NCBI GenBank assembly: GCA_018377235.1
Contig: JAGZZT010000015.1
Coordinates: forward strand, 62,001-126,000
Reading direction: 5' to 3'
DNA length: 64,000 nucleotides
Source of the DNA: Clostridium sp.
GTDB lineage: Bacteria > Bacillota > Clostridia > Lachnospirales > Lachnospiraceae
Shown here: in pieces, positions 51,450-59,945 of the stretch
Layout: every line of letters starts with the position of its first letter
Position numbering within the stretch: the stretch's first letter is position 1
Translations under genes and position numbers: made by a program
The notes under the pieces: model-generated
Seen by the model: the letters and a program-made list of their open reading frames with translations, nothing else
Told to the model about the DNA's origin: nothing
The model's database searches: none

Positions 51450-51535
51450 GCCGCAGTGGCGGAACTGGCAGACGCACAGGACTTAAAATCCTGCGAGGGT
51501 TAAACTTCGTACCGGTTCGATTCCGGTCTGCGGCA
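51450..51535 (+). tRNA. tRNA-Leu (TAA)
   Basis: An 86-nt class II tRNA. Acceptor GCCGCAG pairs with CTGCGGC, the anticodon loop CTTAAAA holds TAA between CAGGA and TCCTG, and a long variable arm and the T-loop GTTCGATTC follow. The discriminator is A and CCA is not encoded. It follows tRNA-Tyr by 49 bp, presumably on the same transcript. Confidence 0.95.
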
Positions 51536-51541
51536 TTGTGA

Positions 51542-51570
51542 AGAGTCTTGAGAAATCAAGGCTCTTTTTG
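51542..51570 (+). terminator. Terminator of the tRNA unit
   Basis: AGAGTCTTGA/TCAAGGCTCT around a GAAA loop, then T5. Confidence 0.85.
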
Positions 51571-51740
51571 CGTTCCAAAGAAATAAGGGAACTGTAAAAT
51601 GATGCGTGTCGAAACAGGTCTGTTTTAGAAATCTGTTGTCTCTTCTCTATTAATTATTTTGTTTTCTTAAAAAGCTCCTTTAAAAATAGTCATAGATTTC
51701 AAACTTTGCTGCATACAATAAATAGCAAAGGAGTGATAGC

Positions 51741-53282
51741 ATGTCTAATTATCAGCGGTTAATATCATATATTTATACATATGAGGGCGGCATGAAAGGC
51801 AAAAATGCAGGCTTTGCCAAGCTGGAGACAAGGAATAGCCAATGCCGGCTGACTGTAAATGTAAAAAAGGTTTTTCCGGGGGGAAGTCCTTTGGGGGTAT
51901 ACCTGCTGTCTGTGGATGGGGAGCAGAGAATTGGAACGCTGTTTTCCAGAAATGGAGCAGGAGAATTTCGTGCGCTTCTGAATGCTGACAAGATAGAGGG
52001 AAGCGGCAGGCCGTTGCGGGAGTTTTATGGTCTTTCTATCCACGAGGCTGAGAATGAACAACATTCTTATATCACCATTTGGGAAGATGTGAAGCTCAGG
52101 GCTGCCGAGGCAGCAGAGCCATCTTCTGAAAGCAGAGCCGAAAACTGCGAAGATGTTCTGACTGAGCGGATGGAGAGCAGGTTGCCTGGAACTGCGTTTG
52201 ATAAGCTGGAGGAAAAAAATGTGAAAAATCAGCTGGCAGACAGCGGGGAGAAGGAGAACGAGCTAAAAAGCCAGGAAGGAGATAGAAAGAGGGAGAACAA
52301 GATATCGGAAAAAGAAGATGGAGAAATGGAAAAAGGAGAGGGGCAGGAGGAAGAGAAGAAAGAAGCATCTGAGGAACGGAAAACCGAAGGAGAAATGCAA
52401 AAGGGGCAGGAAATAGAGGTGAAAGAAGGGGAGGAGGAACAGGAGGCAGAACAGGAGCAGAGAGAAAAAGAGAAGGAAAAAGATACAGAGGAGAAGGAGG
52501 AAACAAAGGAGGAGCGGAAAGAGGAGAGAGTGCAGGAGAAACGAGAAAAGGGATGGACAGAAAAGCAGGATATAGAAGAGGTTGAGGGTGAGAGAGCAGA
52601 GAATCTGCAGACAGAAGACATGGATGGGCAGAGGAAAACGGGAATCAGAGACACTTTACTGTGTCAGAATTCACTGCAGTCGGAAAAACAGACGGCCGTT
52701 TTCACTTCGCCTGGAATGGAGGCGAGAGCTGACCGCCGAAGCGCCCATCCCCGTTCCCGCCGCAGGCCTGACGGCAGCATGAGTGCGAGAGAGTGGGCGG
52801 AAAGCCTGGCTGCTCAGGGCAGTCTAAAAAAAGCTGGCTGCGGAGTGGAACTCCCCTTAAAAGCAGGTGACAGAGCCTTCATTCCTATTCACGATCTGGA
52901 CGATGGCTGCAGTCATCAGAGAATGTGGGCCAGATTGAGACGGAAATATCCTAAAATGCTGGCTTTTGACTATGAACCTGGCTGTGAAATTTTGACAATT
53001 AAGCCTCAGGATATTGGACTTCTTCCGCGAGAAGCCTGGATTTTCGGAAATAACAGCTTTTTGCTCCATGGTTATTACAGTTATCGCTATCTTATTCTGG
53101 CCAGATTGGAAAATCCTGACGGGGAGCCGAGATACCTTCTGGGTGTGCCTGGGCATTATTGTTCCAATGAGAAATATATGGCGTCCATGTTTGGTTTTCC
53201 TGATTTTATTATGTCAAAAAAACAGCCGTCCGGGGACGACTGTTTTGGGTACTGGTATACGGATGTACGAGTAGGAGATTAG
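51741..53282 (+). CDS. DUF6128-type protein with a long Glu/Lys-rich linker
   Basis: 513 residues in three parts. An N-terminal domain (1-125) opens MSNYQRLISYIYTYEGGMKG. A very charged stretch at about 130-310 is almost only Glu, Lys, Arg, Gln and Gly. A C-terminal domain (about 350-513) contains HQRMWARLRRKYPKMLAFDY, NSFLLHGYYSYRYLI and FGFPDFIMSKKQPSGDDCFG. The ends match a conserved Lachnospiraceae protein of unknown function (DUF6128). No signal or membrane helix. AAAGGAGTGA precedes ATG 51741. The linker probably varies rapidly. Confidence 0.75.
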   Translation: MSNYQRLISYIYTYEGGMKGKNAGFAKLETRNSQCRLTVNVKKVFPGGSPLGVYLLSVDGEQRIGTLFSRNGAGEFRALLNADKIEGSGRPLREFYGLSIHEAENEQHSYITIWEDVKLRAAEAAEPSSESRAENCEDVLTERMESRLPGTAFDKLEEKNVKNQLADSGEKENELKSQEGDRKRENKISEKEDGEMEKGEGQEEEKKEASEERKTEGEMQKGQEIEVKEGEEEQEAEQEQREKEKEKDTEEKEETKEERKEERVQEKREKGWTEKQDIEEVEGERAENLQTEDMDGQRKTGIRDTLLCQNSLQSEKQTAVFTSPGMEARADRRSAHPRSRRRPDGSMSAREWAESLAAQGSLKKAGCGVELPLKAGDRAFIPIHDLDDGCSHQRMWARLRRKYPKMLAFDYEPGCEILTIKPQDIGLLPREAWIFGNNSFLLHGYYSYRYLILARLENPDGEPRYLLGVPGHYCSNEKYMASMFGFPDFIMSKKQPSGDDCFGYWYTDVRVGD

Positions 53283-53291
53283 AAAAGACGC

Positions 53292-53984
53292 CTAATCGAT
53301 ACCTCGCAGCTGGGCGATTTCTGCACAAGGGCGGACAATGTCCAGATAATGCAGAAGTTCTTCCTTGGAACAGGCGGAAAAACCTGGAGTGAGTACCTGC
53401 TCAGAATCACGGTAAGACTGCAGAAAGTAAGCACTGCAGCCTTTAATCCAATGGGAAATATCTATAAAGTCTTCCTCTGAGTGCAGTTCCCTGACCACAG
53501 TGGTGCGAAATTCGTAGGGGACAGTTCCGGAAAGCAGGAAGGAAATGCTTTCTTCGATATTTTCCAGATCAATCTCAGGCAAGCCGCAAACGCGGCCATA
53601 GTTTGAACGCCCGGCTTTGATATCCATAGCAGTATAGTCAATCAGGCCCTGTTCACAGAGATGTTTCAGCACATTTGGCTGGTAGCCGTTAGTATCCAGT
53701 TTCACTGCCAGCCCGATATTTTTTATTTTTCTGATAAAATCTTCCAGATCTGGATGCAAGGTAGGTTCTCCGCCTGTAATGCAGACGCCTTCCAAAATAT
53801 TGGAGCGTTTTTTCAGAAATGCCAGTACGTCTGATTCGGAAAAGGGGTGCTCTGTGCAGCCATCCAGCAGATCGCTGTTGTGGCAGAAAGGGCAGCGGAA
53901 ATTACAGCCGCCCAGAAAAATAGTGGAGGCTACATGGCCCGGATAATCGAGAAGAGTTGTTTTTTGCAGACCGCATATATTCAT
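53292..53984 (-). CDS. Radical SAM activating enzyme (anaerobic ribonucleotide reductase activase-like)
   Basis: 230 residues. The radical SAM cluster motif is GGCNFRCPFCHN (CxxxCxxC) near residues 29-40, then CITGGEPTLHPDLEDFI and VKLDTNGYQPNVL. The ending lacks extra ferredoxin-type cysteines, so it resembles the NrdG/NrdG2 group that installs the glycyl radical on class III ribonucleotide reductase. GGAGG precedes ATG 53984. The target enzyme gene is not in the window, so pyruvate formate-lyase activation is a less likely alternative. Confidence 0.85.
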   Translation of the reverse strand: MNICGLQKTTLLDYPGHVASTIFLGGCNFRCPFCHNSDLLDGCTEHPFSESDVLAFLKKRSNILEGVCITGGEPTLHPDLEDFIRKIKNIGLAVKLDTNGYQPNVLKHLCEQGLIDYTAMDIKAGRSNYGRVCGLPEIDLENIEESISFLLSGTVPYEFRTTVVRELHSEEDFIDISHWIKGCSAYFLQSYRDSEQVLTPGFSACSKEELLHYLDIVRPCAEIAQLRGID

Positions 53985-54134
53985 AGTAAAACCTCCGGTG
54001 GCTGTGCTGCTGACAGATAATATCTGACACTATTATATCACAAGTGCTGCTTAACTGCACTTTGTTTTTCTGCTATTGCCAGACTAAGGCCGGATGGGAT
54101 ATACTGAAAAGAGAATAAATGACAGGAGAACAAG

Positions 54135-54638
54135 ATGAAAAAGCTGACAGAAGAGGAACGCTATATGCGGGAGGCTGTCCGGCAGGCCAGGAAAGCCTGG
54201 AAGCTGGAGGAGGTTCCCATCGGCTGCGTAATTGTACATGAAGGAAAAATAATAGGCAGAGGATATAACCGCAGAACCACTGACGGAAATGTGCTGGCTC
54301 ATGCAGAGATTATCGCTATAAGGAAGGCGTGCCGCGCTATGGGAGACTGGCGTTTGGAGGACTGCACTATGTATGTTACTCTGGAGCCGTGCCCTATGTG
54401 CGCGGGAGCCATCGTTCAGGCAAGGATTCCGAAAGTAGTGATTGGGTGCATGAATCCAAAAGCCGGATGCGCCGGCTCTGTATTGGATCTGCTTCACGAG
54501 GACGGGTTTAACCACCAGGTGGAAACAGAGGTGGGAACTCTGGGAGAAGAGTGTTCTCAGATGCTTAAAGATTTTTTTCGAGAGCTGAGGGAGAAGGGAA
54601 AAGAGAGGAAGAAAAGGCAGAAAGAGGAGCAGCATTAA
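54135..54638 (+). CDS. tadA: tRNA adenosine(34) deaminase TadA
   Basis: 167 residues. The zinc-deaminase motifs are HAEIIAIRKA near residue 56 and the second site TLEPCPMCAGAIVQARIPKV near 85. It converts A34 of tRNA-Arg(ACG) to inosine. ACAGGAG precedes ATG 54135. The C-terminal tail is Lys/Glu-rich (REKGKERKKRQKEEQH). It is closed by a near-perfect 16-bp inverted repeat. Confidence 0.95.
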   Translation: MKKLTEEERYMREAVRQARKAWKLEEVPIGCVIVHEGKIIGRGYNRRTTDGNVLAHAEIIAIRKACRAMGDWRLEDCTMYVTLEPCPMCAGAIVQARIPKVVIGCMNPKAGCAGSVLDLLHEDGFNHQVETEVGTLGEECSQMLKDFFRELREKGKERKKRQKEEQH

Positions 54639-54643
54639 AAAAT

Positions 54644-54684
54644 AACAGGCGCTGTTTTCGGGAAGTGTGAAAACAGCGCCTGTT
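54644..54684. terminator. 16-bp perfect inverted repeat after tadA
   Basis: AACAGGCGCTGTTTTC (54644-54659) is the exact reverse complement of GAAAACAGCGCCTGTT (54669-54684), with a nine-base loop. It sits between convergent genes and probably ends both transcripts, although the flanking T runs are short. Confidence 0.7.
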
Positions 54685-54710
54685 GTACTCAGGCAGACAG
54701 CAGGACAGGC

Positions 54711-55334
54711 TCAGCCGGTGACTTTTTCAAAATCAGAGGCAGGGTGTTTACAGATTGGGCAGATAAAATCGTCCGGAAGAACATCCCCTTTATATTCATA
54801 ACCGCAGATCCGGCATCGCCAGATGGTAACGCCTTTTTCGGTCTCTGGCTTTGGCTGGGGCTTAGGCTTAATGTGATTCTGATAATAGGTGTAGGTGGCA
54901 GACGGAATATCGCTTAAAACATCCATATCAGTTACCCCGGCAATGAACAGGGTGTGAGTTCCCAGATCCAGCGTCTTTTCAACCTGCGCGGAAATAAAGC
55001 CATTGGTGCCTTCTGTTACATAATAAATTCCGTTTTCGCTGCGGGCTGCATGCTCATAGCCGTCAAATTTATTGACATTACGGCCGGATTGGAAGCCAAA
55101 CTGCTTGAAGATGGAGAAGTCTGCGGCTTCACTTAAAATAGAGACATTAAATTTTCCGGAAGCCAGAACCATATCATGGGTAAAATTACTCTTATTTACC
55201 GCAATGCTGATTCTGTTTGGTACGGCCGTTACCTGTCCGGCTGTATTAATGATACAGCCGTTATCCTTGCCGTCCAGACTGGAAGTCAGAACAAACAGGC
55301 CGTAAGTCAGATTAAACATGGTTTTGTCATTCAT
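54711..55334 (-). CDS. Flavin reductase-rubredoxin fusion (high-molecular-weight rubredoxin)
   Basis: 207 residues. The N-terminal flavin reductase-like domain (about 1-150; GLFVLTSSLDGKDNGCIINT, ISIAVNKSNFTHDMV) joins a C-terminal rubredoxin with two CxxC pairs, WRCRICGYEYKGD and FICPICKHPASDF. In acetogens and relatives this protein passes electrons from NAD(P)H to oxygen- or nitric-oxide-reducing flavoproteins. ATG 55334 is chosen because AAAGGAG precedes it. A defence role against oxygen is inference from the family. Confidence 0.9.
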   Translation of the reverse strand: MNDKTMFNLTYGLFVLTSSLDGKDNGCIINTAGQVTAVPNRISIAVNKSNFTHDMVLASGKFNVSILSEAADFSIFKQFGFQSGRNVNKFDGYEHAARSENGIYYVTEGTNGFISAQVEKTLDLGTHTLFIAGVTDMDVLSDIPSATYTYYQNHIKPKPQPKPETEKGVTIWRCRICGYEYKGDVLPDDFICPICKHPASDFEKVTG

Positions 55335-55512
55335 AGGCGTGCTCCTTTCAAACATGGTAATTCTGTATTTTTCTGAAAAGTATATGTATTTTTTATTATA
55401 GTATGAATAAGATTTAAAGTAAATGAAAATTTACCCAGCCAGCGCAATCGTACTGTCCATATTGACGGCCGGATTATGTATACATTTGTATGTTCCAGAA
55501 GCTACAGTAGCC

Positions 55513-55541
55513 TTGACAAAAGCGTTTCTGCCGTGTATACT
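55513..55541 (+). promoter_or_regulatory. Promoter for the SRP RNA
   Basis: TTGACA (55513-55518), 17 bp, TATACT (55536-55541), about 35 bp before the predicted RNA start. Confidence 0.8.
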
Positions 55542-55574
55542 GAATTAGCTGATAAATCATAATTATGTCATAAA

Positions 55575-55843
55575 GATTCCGCACAGCCGGGGAGTTAGCG
55601 GTGCCCTGTACCTGCAATCCGCTATAGCAGGGGTGATATTCTGCCTAGGGTGCTTATTTGCAGAGCTGCCCCTTGTAAGTGGCGTTGAAGTTTGGGTCTT
55701 GCGCAATGGGAATCCATGAACCGTGTCAGGGCAGGAATGCAGCAGCACTAAGTGGAAGCTCTCGTGTGCCGCGAGGGAGCCTGGGCCGAGTTAACTGCAA
55801 GGGTAACGTCTGTGAAGAGCATTCAAAGCAGAATGTGCGGATT
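55575..55843 (+). ncRNA. ffs: Signal recognition particle RNA, large Firmicute type
   Basis: About 269 nt. The 5' Alu-like domain has GGGGAGTTAGCGGTGCCCTG, then CCTGCAATCCGCTATAGCAG. The middle has GTTGAAGTTTGGGTC and the S-domain has GAACCGTGTCAGG, then GGAATGCAGCAGCACTAAG for Ffh binding, all matching the Bacillus scRNA layout. The ends pair (GATTCCGCACA with TGTGCGGAT). Boundaries are accurate to a few bases. It directs ribosomes with the SRP to the membrane. Confidence 0.93.
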
Positions 55844-55862
55844 AAAATAATAAAGAACTACT

Positions 55863-55895
55863 AATCTCTCCGGACATAGACCGGGGAGATTTTTG
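55863..55895 (+). terminator. Terminator of the SRP RNA
   Basis: AATCTCTCCGG pairs with CCGGGGAGATT around ACATAGA, then a T run. Confidence 0.85.
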
Positions 55896-55934
55896 CGTTA
55901 TGGGGAACAGCCCTCGCTGAGCAGTTCTGCTTTT

Positions 55935-55992
55935 AGGGAAGGATATATTTTCCGGTGACTTCAATTGGAACATGGAAAATATATCCTTCCCT
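55935..55992. repeat. 19-bp perfect inverted repeat between ffs and pfkA
   Basis: AGGGAAGGATATATTTTCC (55935-55953) and its exact reverse complement (55974-55992) flank a 20-base loop. It lies beyond the ffs terminator and before the pfkA promoter. Its role is unclear: an extra terminator, an operator, or a mobile hairpin element. Confidence 0.75.
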
Positions 55993-56039
55993 CTTTATAA
56001 AACAGCGTATTTCCTAAGTTTTCCGTAAAGATTTTTTCC

Positions 56040-56068
56040 TTGCCCGCGAGAAAAGATTGTATTATAAT
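56040..56068 (+). promoter_or_regulatory. Promoter for pfkA
   Basis: TTGCCC (56040-56045), 17 bp, TATAAT (56063-56068), about 65 bp before the gene. Confidence 0.6.
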
Positions 56069-56130
56069 TACAAAATGGGTATAGTGTAACCTGAAATACC
56101 TATGTTGAAAGCAAGCAGAAAGGGTGTGAC

Positions 56131-57216
56131 ATGATGAAACGAATTGGTATGCTTACCAGCGGCGGCGACTGCCAGAGCTTGAATGCCACCATGCGGGGCG
56201 TAGCGAAAGCGCTTTATAAGAAATACAATGATGAAGTGGAAATTGTAGGCTTTGAAGATGGATACAAGGGTCTGATGTACGCGGATTACCATATTATGAA
56301 GCCGTCTGATTTTTCCGGTATTCTGACACTGGGCGGAACCATTCTCGGGACCTCCAGACAGCCGTTTAAGCTGATGAGAACACCGGATGAGAACGGACTT
56401 GATAAAGTGGCGTCCATGAAGCACACCTATTATAAATTAAAGCTGGAGTGTCTTGTGGTTCTCGGAGGAAATGGAAGCCAGAAGACAGCCAATCTGCTCA
56501 GGGAAGAGGGACTGAATGTCATTCATCTTCCCAAGACCATTGACAACGACCTCTGGGGAACTGATATGACCTTCGGATTTGACAGCGCGGTTACTGTGGC
56601 AACCAATGCCATTGACTGCATCCATACCACGGCTGCTTCCCATGGACGCGTTTTTATTGTGGAAATTATGGGGCATAAGGTGGGCTGGCTGACTCTGTAT
56701 GCAGGTATCGCCGGAGGCGCTGACATTATTCTCCTTCCGGAGATTCCCTACGATATTGATGTGGTGGTAGACGCTATTAAGAAAAGAACGAAAGCAGGAA
56801 AGAATTTTACCATACTGGCTGTGGCTGAGGGGGCTATTTCCAAGGAGGACGCCGCTCTTACCAAGAAGGAATTAAAGGAAAAGAAGAAGTCCAGCCCTGT
56901 CTATCCGTCTGTGGCCTACGAACTAGGGGCGAAGATTACAGAACGGACAGGCCAGGAGGTGCGGGTGACAGTGCCGGGTCATATGCAGAGAGGCGGAGAA
57001 CCCACGCCGTGCGATCGTGTGCTGTCCACACGTCTGGGAGCGTCGGCTGCAGGCCTGATTGAGCGGGGCGAGTACGGCTATATGGTATCTATTAAGAATA
57101 ACGAGATTGTTAAGGTGCCTCTGGCTGAAGCGGCAGGAAAGCTGAAAACCGTGGATCCATCCTGCGATATGATCCGGGATGCAAAGGCAATCGGCATCAG
57201 TTTCGGTGATGAGTAG
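56131..57216 (+). CDS. pfkA: 6-phosphofructokinase (group III-type active site)
   Basis: 361 residues, longer than the 320-residue E. coli enzyme. Start MLTSGGDCQSLNATMRGVAK, VLGGNGSQKTA near residue 111, then PKTIDNDLWGTDMTFGFDSA near 136 and MQRGGEPTPCDR near 290. The Gly in GGNGS favours ATP as donor, while Lys in PKTIDND is the residue seen in group III enzymes; the usual Asp of GGDGS is Asn here. It phosphorylates fructose 6-phosphate in glycolysis. GAAAGG lies some ten bases before the start. ATP versus pyrophosphate use is not settled by sequence alone. Confidence 0.9.
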   Translation: MMKRIGMLTSGGDCQSLNATMRGVAKALYKKYNDEVEIVGFEDGYKGLMYADYHIMKPSDFSGILTLGGTILGTSRQPFKLMRTPDENGLDKVASMKHTYYKLKLECLVVLGGNGSQKTANLLREEGLNVIHLPKTIDNDLWGTDMTFGFDSAVTVATNAIDCIHTTAASHGRVFIVEIMGHKVGWLTLYAGIAGGADIILLPEIPYDIDVVVDAIKKRTKAGKNFTILAVAEGAISKEDAALTKKELKEKKKSSPVYPSVAYELGAKITERTGQEVRVTVPGHMQRGGEPTPCDRVLSTRLGASAAGLIERGEYGYMVSIKNNEIVKVPLAEAAGKLKTVDPSCDMIRDAKAIGISFGDE

Positions 57217-57235
57217 AGCAAGGAGTTAATAGGCT

Positions 57236-58855
57236 ATGTCATATACAGCCCTTTACCGGAAGTGGCGTCCTGCCTCCTTTGAGGATGTAAAGGGGCAGGA
57301 TCACATTGTAAAAACATTAAAAAATCAGGTAGAGTCCGGCCGAATTGGTCATGCCTATCTGTTCTGCGGTACAAGGGGAACAGGAAAGACCAGTATCGCG
57401 AAAATCTTTGCCAGGGCGGTCAACTGTGAGCATCCGGCAGATGGAAGTCCGTGCAACGAATGTGAAACATGCAAGCGTATTAAAGAAGGCGCTTCTCTGA
57501 ATGTAGTAGAGATCGATGCTGCTTCCAATAATGGCGTGGAGAATATACGGGAAATCAGAGAGCAGGTTCAGTATCCGCCTACAGAGGGAAAATATAGAGT
57601 TTACATTATTGATGAGGTTCATATGCTGTCCATTGGCGCTTTCAATGCGCTGCTAAAGACGCTGGAGGAGCCGCCGTCCTATGTGATCTTTATTCTCGCT
57701 ACTACAGAGGTTCATAAGATTCCTATTACAATCCTGTCCAGATGCCAGAGATATGATTTTAAGAGGATTTCTCTGGACACCATTGCAGAACGCTTAAAGG
57801 AGCTGACAGAGGCAGAGCATATTAAGGCAGAGGAGCGGGCTCTGCGCTATGTAGCCAAGGCAGCGGACGGCTCTATGCGTGATGCTTTAAGCCTTTTAGA
57901 CCAGTGCGCAGCGTTTCACTTTGGGGAGACTCTCACCTACGACAATGTGCTGGAGGTGCTGGGCGCTGTGGACAACAGTGTGTTTTCTCAGCTGTTTCGC
58001 GCGGCTGTGGAGGGGAGGACAAAGGATTGTATCAGAGCGATCGAGGAGATTGTGATTCAGGGAAGGGAGCTTTCGCAGTTCGTTACGGATTTCATCTGGT
58101 ATCTGAGAAATCTTCTCATTGTCCAGTCTTCTGACGATGCAGAAAATATTCTGGACACGTCCATGGAAAATCTTCTTCTCTTAAAAGAGGAGGCGGCTCT
58201 GGCAGATGGGAATACGCTGATGCGCTACATCCGTATTTTTTCAGAGCTGTCAGGACAGATGCGTTATGCCAGCCAGAAAAGGGTGCTTTTGGAGATAGCA
58301 TTTATCAAGCTGACAAAGCCTTCCATGGAGCAGAATCTGGACTCTGTGCTTCAGAGAATTTCTGAGCTGGAGGCCAGGCTGGCTCAGATTCCGTCTCCGG
58401 ATGAGCTGGCCGCTCTGGCGTCCGCTGGACAAGTGTCTGCGGCCCGGGGAATGGCAGACGGAGCTCCGGCTTCAGAGGAAGCTGGTGAAAATATGGCTGA
58501 ACCTGAGACTGTGGTGCTTCCGAAGGCCCAGTATGAGGATTTGATGACAGTTAAAGGCGACTGGGGAAAGCTTTCCAGGAAGCTTGGCGGCGCCATGCGG
58601 GTGGCCCTTCAGGGAACCTCGTTAAAACCGGCAGGCGAGGGGTGCCTGTCTATTGAGTTTACAGATATCAATAACTATAGTATTATGAATCAGGAGAATC
58701 GTCTGGCTCAGCTGAAAGAGCTGGTGGAGGCTGAGTACCATAGGACGATCGAATTTAAAACCCATCTTCGGGAGGCCTCGGCTCCTGTATCGACGATTTA
58801 TGTAAGTGATGAGGATTTGAAAGTAATTCACGATGTGATAGAGATCGAGGACTGA
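57236..58855 (+). CDS. dnaX: DNA polymerase III subunit gamma/tau
   Basis: 539 residues. Walker A FCGTRGTGKTSIAKIFARA near residue 44, the zinc cluster CEHPADGSPCNECETC, Walker B YIIDEVHMLS, sensor ILATTEVHKIPITILSRCQR, and the domain III helical collar. The C-terminal part (400-539) is short and holds an acidic tail-like domain. It is the clamp-loader motor. AAGGAG precedes ATG 57236. The dnaX-ybaB-recR order is conserved across bacteria. I saw no convincing programmed frameshift signal. Confidence 0.96.
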   Translation: MSYTALYRKWRPASFEDVKGQDHIVKTLKNQVESGRIGHAYLFCGTRGTGKTSIAKIFARAVNCEHPADGSPCNECETCKRIKEGASLNVVEIDAASNNGVENIREIREQVQYPPTEGKYRVYIIDEVHMLSIGAFNALLKTLEEPPSYVIFILATTEVHKIPITILSRCQRYDFKRISLDTIAERLKELTEAEHIKAEERALRYVAKAADGSMRDALSLLDQCAAFHFGETLTYDNVLEVLGAVDNSVFSQLFRAAVEGRTKDCIRAIEEIVIQGRELSQFVTDFIWYLRNLLIVQSSDDAENILDTSMENLLLLKEEAALADGNTLMRYIRIFSELSGQMRYASQKRVLLEIAFIKLTKPSMEQNLDSVLQRISELEARLAQIPSPDELAALASAGQVSAARGMADGAPASEEAGENMAEPETVVLPKAQYEDLMTVKGDWGKLSRKLGGAMRVALQGTSLKPAGEGCLSIEFTDINNYSIMNQENRLAQLKELVEAEYHRTIEFKTHLREASAPVSTIYVSDEDLKVIHDVIEIED

Positions 58856-58908
58856 CAGACAGAGTGATGCAGTAATTTATTTCATTTATTTTTAGGAGGA
58901 CAAACACC

Positions 58909-59274
58909 ATGGCAAAACGTGGCGGTTTCCCGGGAGGAATGCCTGGGAATATGACAAATCTGATGAAGCAGGCGCAGAGAATGCAGCGCCAGATGGAGGA
59001 GACGACAAAGGAACTGGAGGAGAAGGAGTATACAGCTTCTTCTGGCGGCGGAGCTGTGACTGTAACCGTTTCCGGAAAGAAGGAGGTTGTTTCTGTAAAG
59101 CTTTCTGAAGAGGTTGTGGATCCGGATGATATCGAAATGCTGGAGGATCTGATTGTGGCGGCAACAAACGAGGCGTTCCGCCAGATGGAGGATGCCAGCG
59201 CGCAGGCTATGGCGAAGCTTACGGGCGGTCTCGGTGGTCTGGGAGGCGGCTTAGGCGGAGGCTTACCGTTCTAA
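58909..59274 (+). CDS. ybaB: YbaB/EbfC family nucleoid-associated protein
   Basis: 121 residues. The family core is MTNLMKQAQRMQRQMEETTK, then GGGAVTVTVSGKKEVVSVKL and VDPDDIEMLEDLIVAATNEA. The protein ends in a Gly-rich tail (LTGGLGGLGGGLGGGLPF). It binds DNA as a dimer. AGGAGG precedes ATG 58909. It lies between dnaX and recR, one base from the latter. Confidence 0.95.
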   Translation: MAKRGGFPGGMPGNMTNLMKQAQRMQRQMEETTKELEEKEYTASSGGGAVTVTVSGKKEVVSVKLSEEVVDPDDIEMLEDLIVAATNEAFRQMEDASAQAMAKLTGGLGGLGGGLGGGLPF

Positions 59275-59275
59275 G

Positions 59276-59875
59276 ATGGATTACTACAGCAGTCAGATAA
59301 CGAAACTAATAGAGGAGCTGTCGAAGCTTCCTGGCATTGGAAATAAATCAGCTCAGAGGCTGGCGTTTCATATTATTAATATGCCGGAGGAACAGGTGGA
59401 ACGTCTTTCATCGGCAATTACAAGCGCCAAGAAAAATGTACGTTACTGCCGGGAGTGCTTTACTCTGACGGATAAGGAACTTTGTCCTATTTGCGAGAGC
59501 CAGAGGCGCGATCACAGCGTGATTATGGTGGTGGAAAATACAAGGGATTTAGCTGCTTATGAGAAAACGGGCAAATACGATGGCGTTTACCATGTTCTGC
59601 ACGGGGCGATTTCCCCTATGTTAGGCATCGGCCCGGGAGATATTCGGCTGAAAGAGCTGATGGCCAGACTTCAGAGAGAAGAGGTAGAGGAAGTTATTAT
59701 TGCTACTAATTCCAGTTTGGAAGGGGAAACCACGGCTATGTACATAAGCAAGCTGATTAAACCGACAGGCATTAAGGTAACGAGAATTGCCAGCGGAGTG
59801 CCGGTGGGCGGAGATTTGGAGTACATTGACGAGGTGACGCTGCTTCGGGCTCTGGAAGGCAGAACGGAGCTGTAA
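59276..59875 (+). CDS. recR: Recombination mediator protein RecR
   Basis: 199 residues, full length. Helix-hairpin-helix LSKLPGIGNKSAQRLAFHII, the zinc finger with Cys pairs (YCRECF and LCPIC), and a Toprim domain (VIMVVENTRDLAAYEKTGKY, ATNSSLEGETTAMYI). With RecF/RecO it loads RecA at gaps. It starts one base after ybaB and is translationally coupled. Confidence 0.97.
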   Translation: MDYYSSQITKLIEELSKLPGIGNKSAQRLAFHIINMPEEQVERLSSAITSAKKNVRYCRECFTLTDKELCPICESQRRDHSVIMVVENTRDLAAYEKTGKYDGVYHVLHGAISPMLGIGPGDIRLKELMARLQREEVEEVIIATNSSLEGETTAMYISKLIKPTGIKVTRIASGVPVGGDLEYIDEVTLLRALEGRTEL

Positions 59876-59945
59876 CAGAGAACTGTAGATAGAAAATCTT
59901 CATGTAGAAAGGCCTGTCTGTCAGGCGTTAGGAGATGCAAAAGAG

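Noticed and set aside
52229..52654. A Ser/Phe-rich open frame antisense to the charged linker of the DUF6128 protein.
   Set aside because: It is a by-product of purine-rich codons on the other strand (GAG/GAA/AAG read backwards as Leu, Phe and Ser codons).
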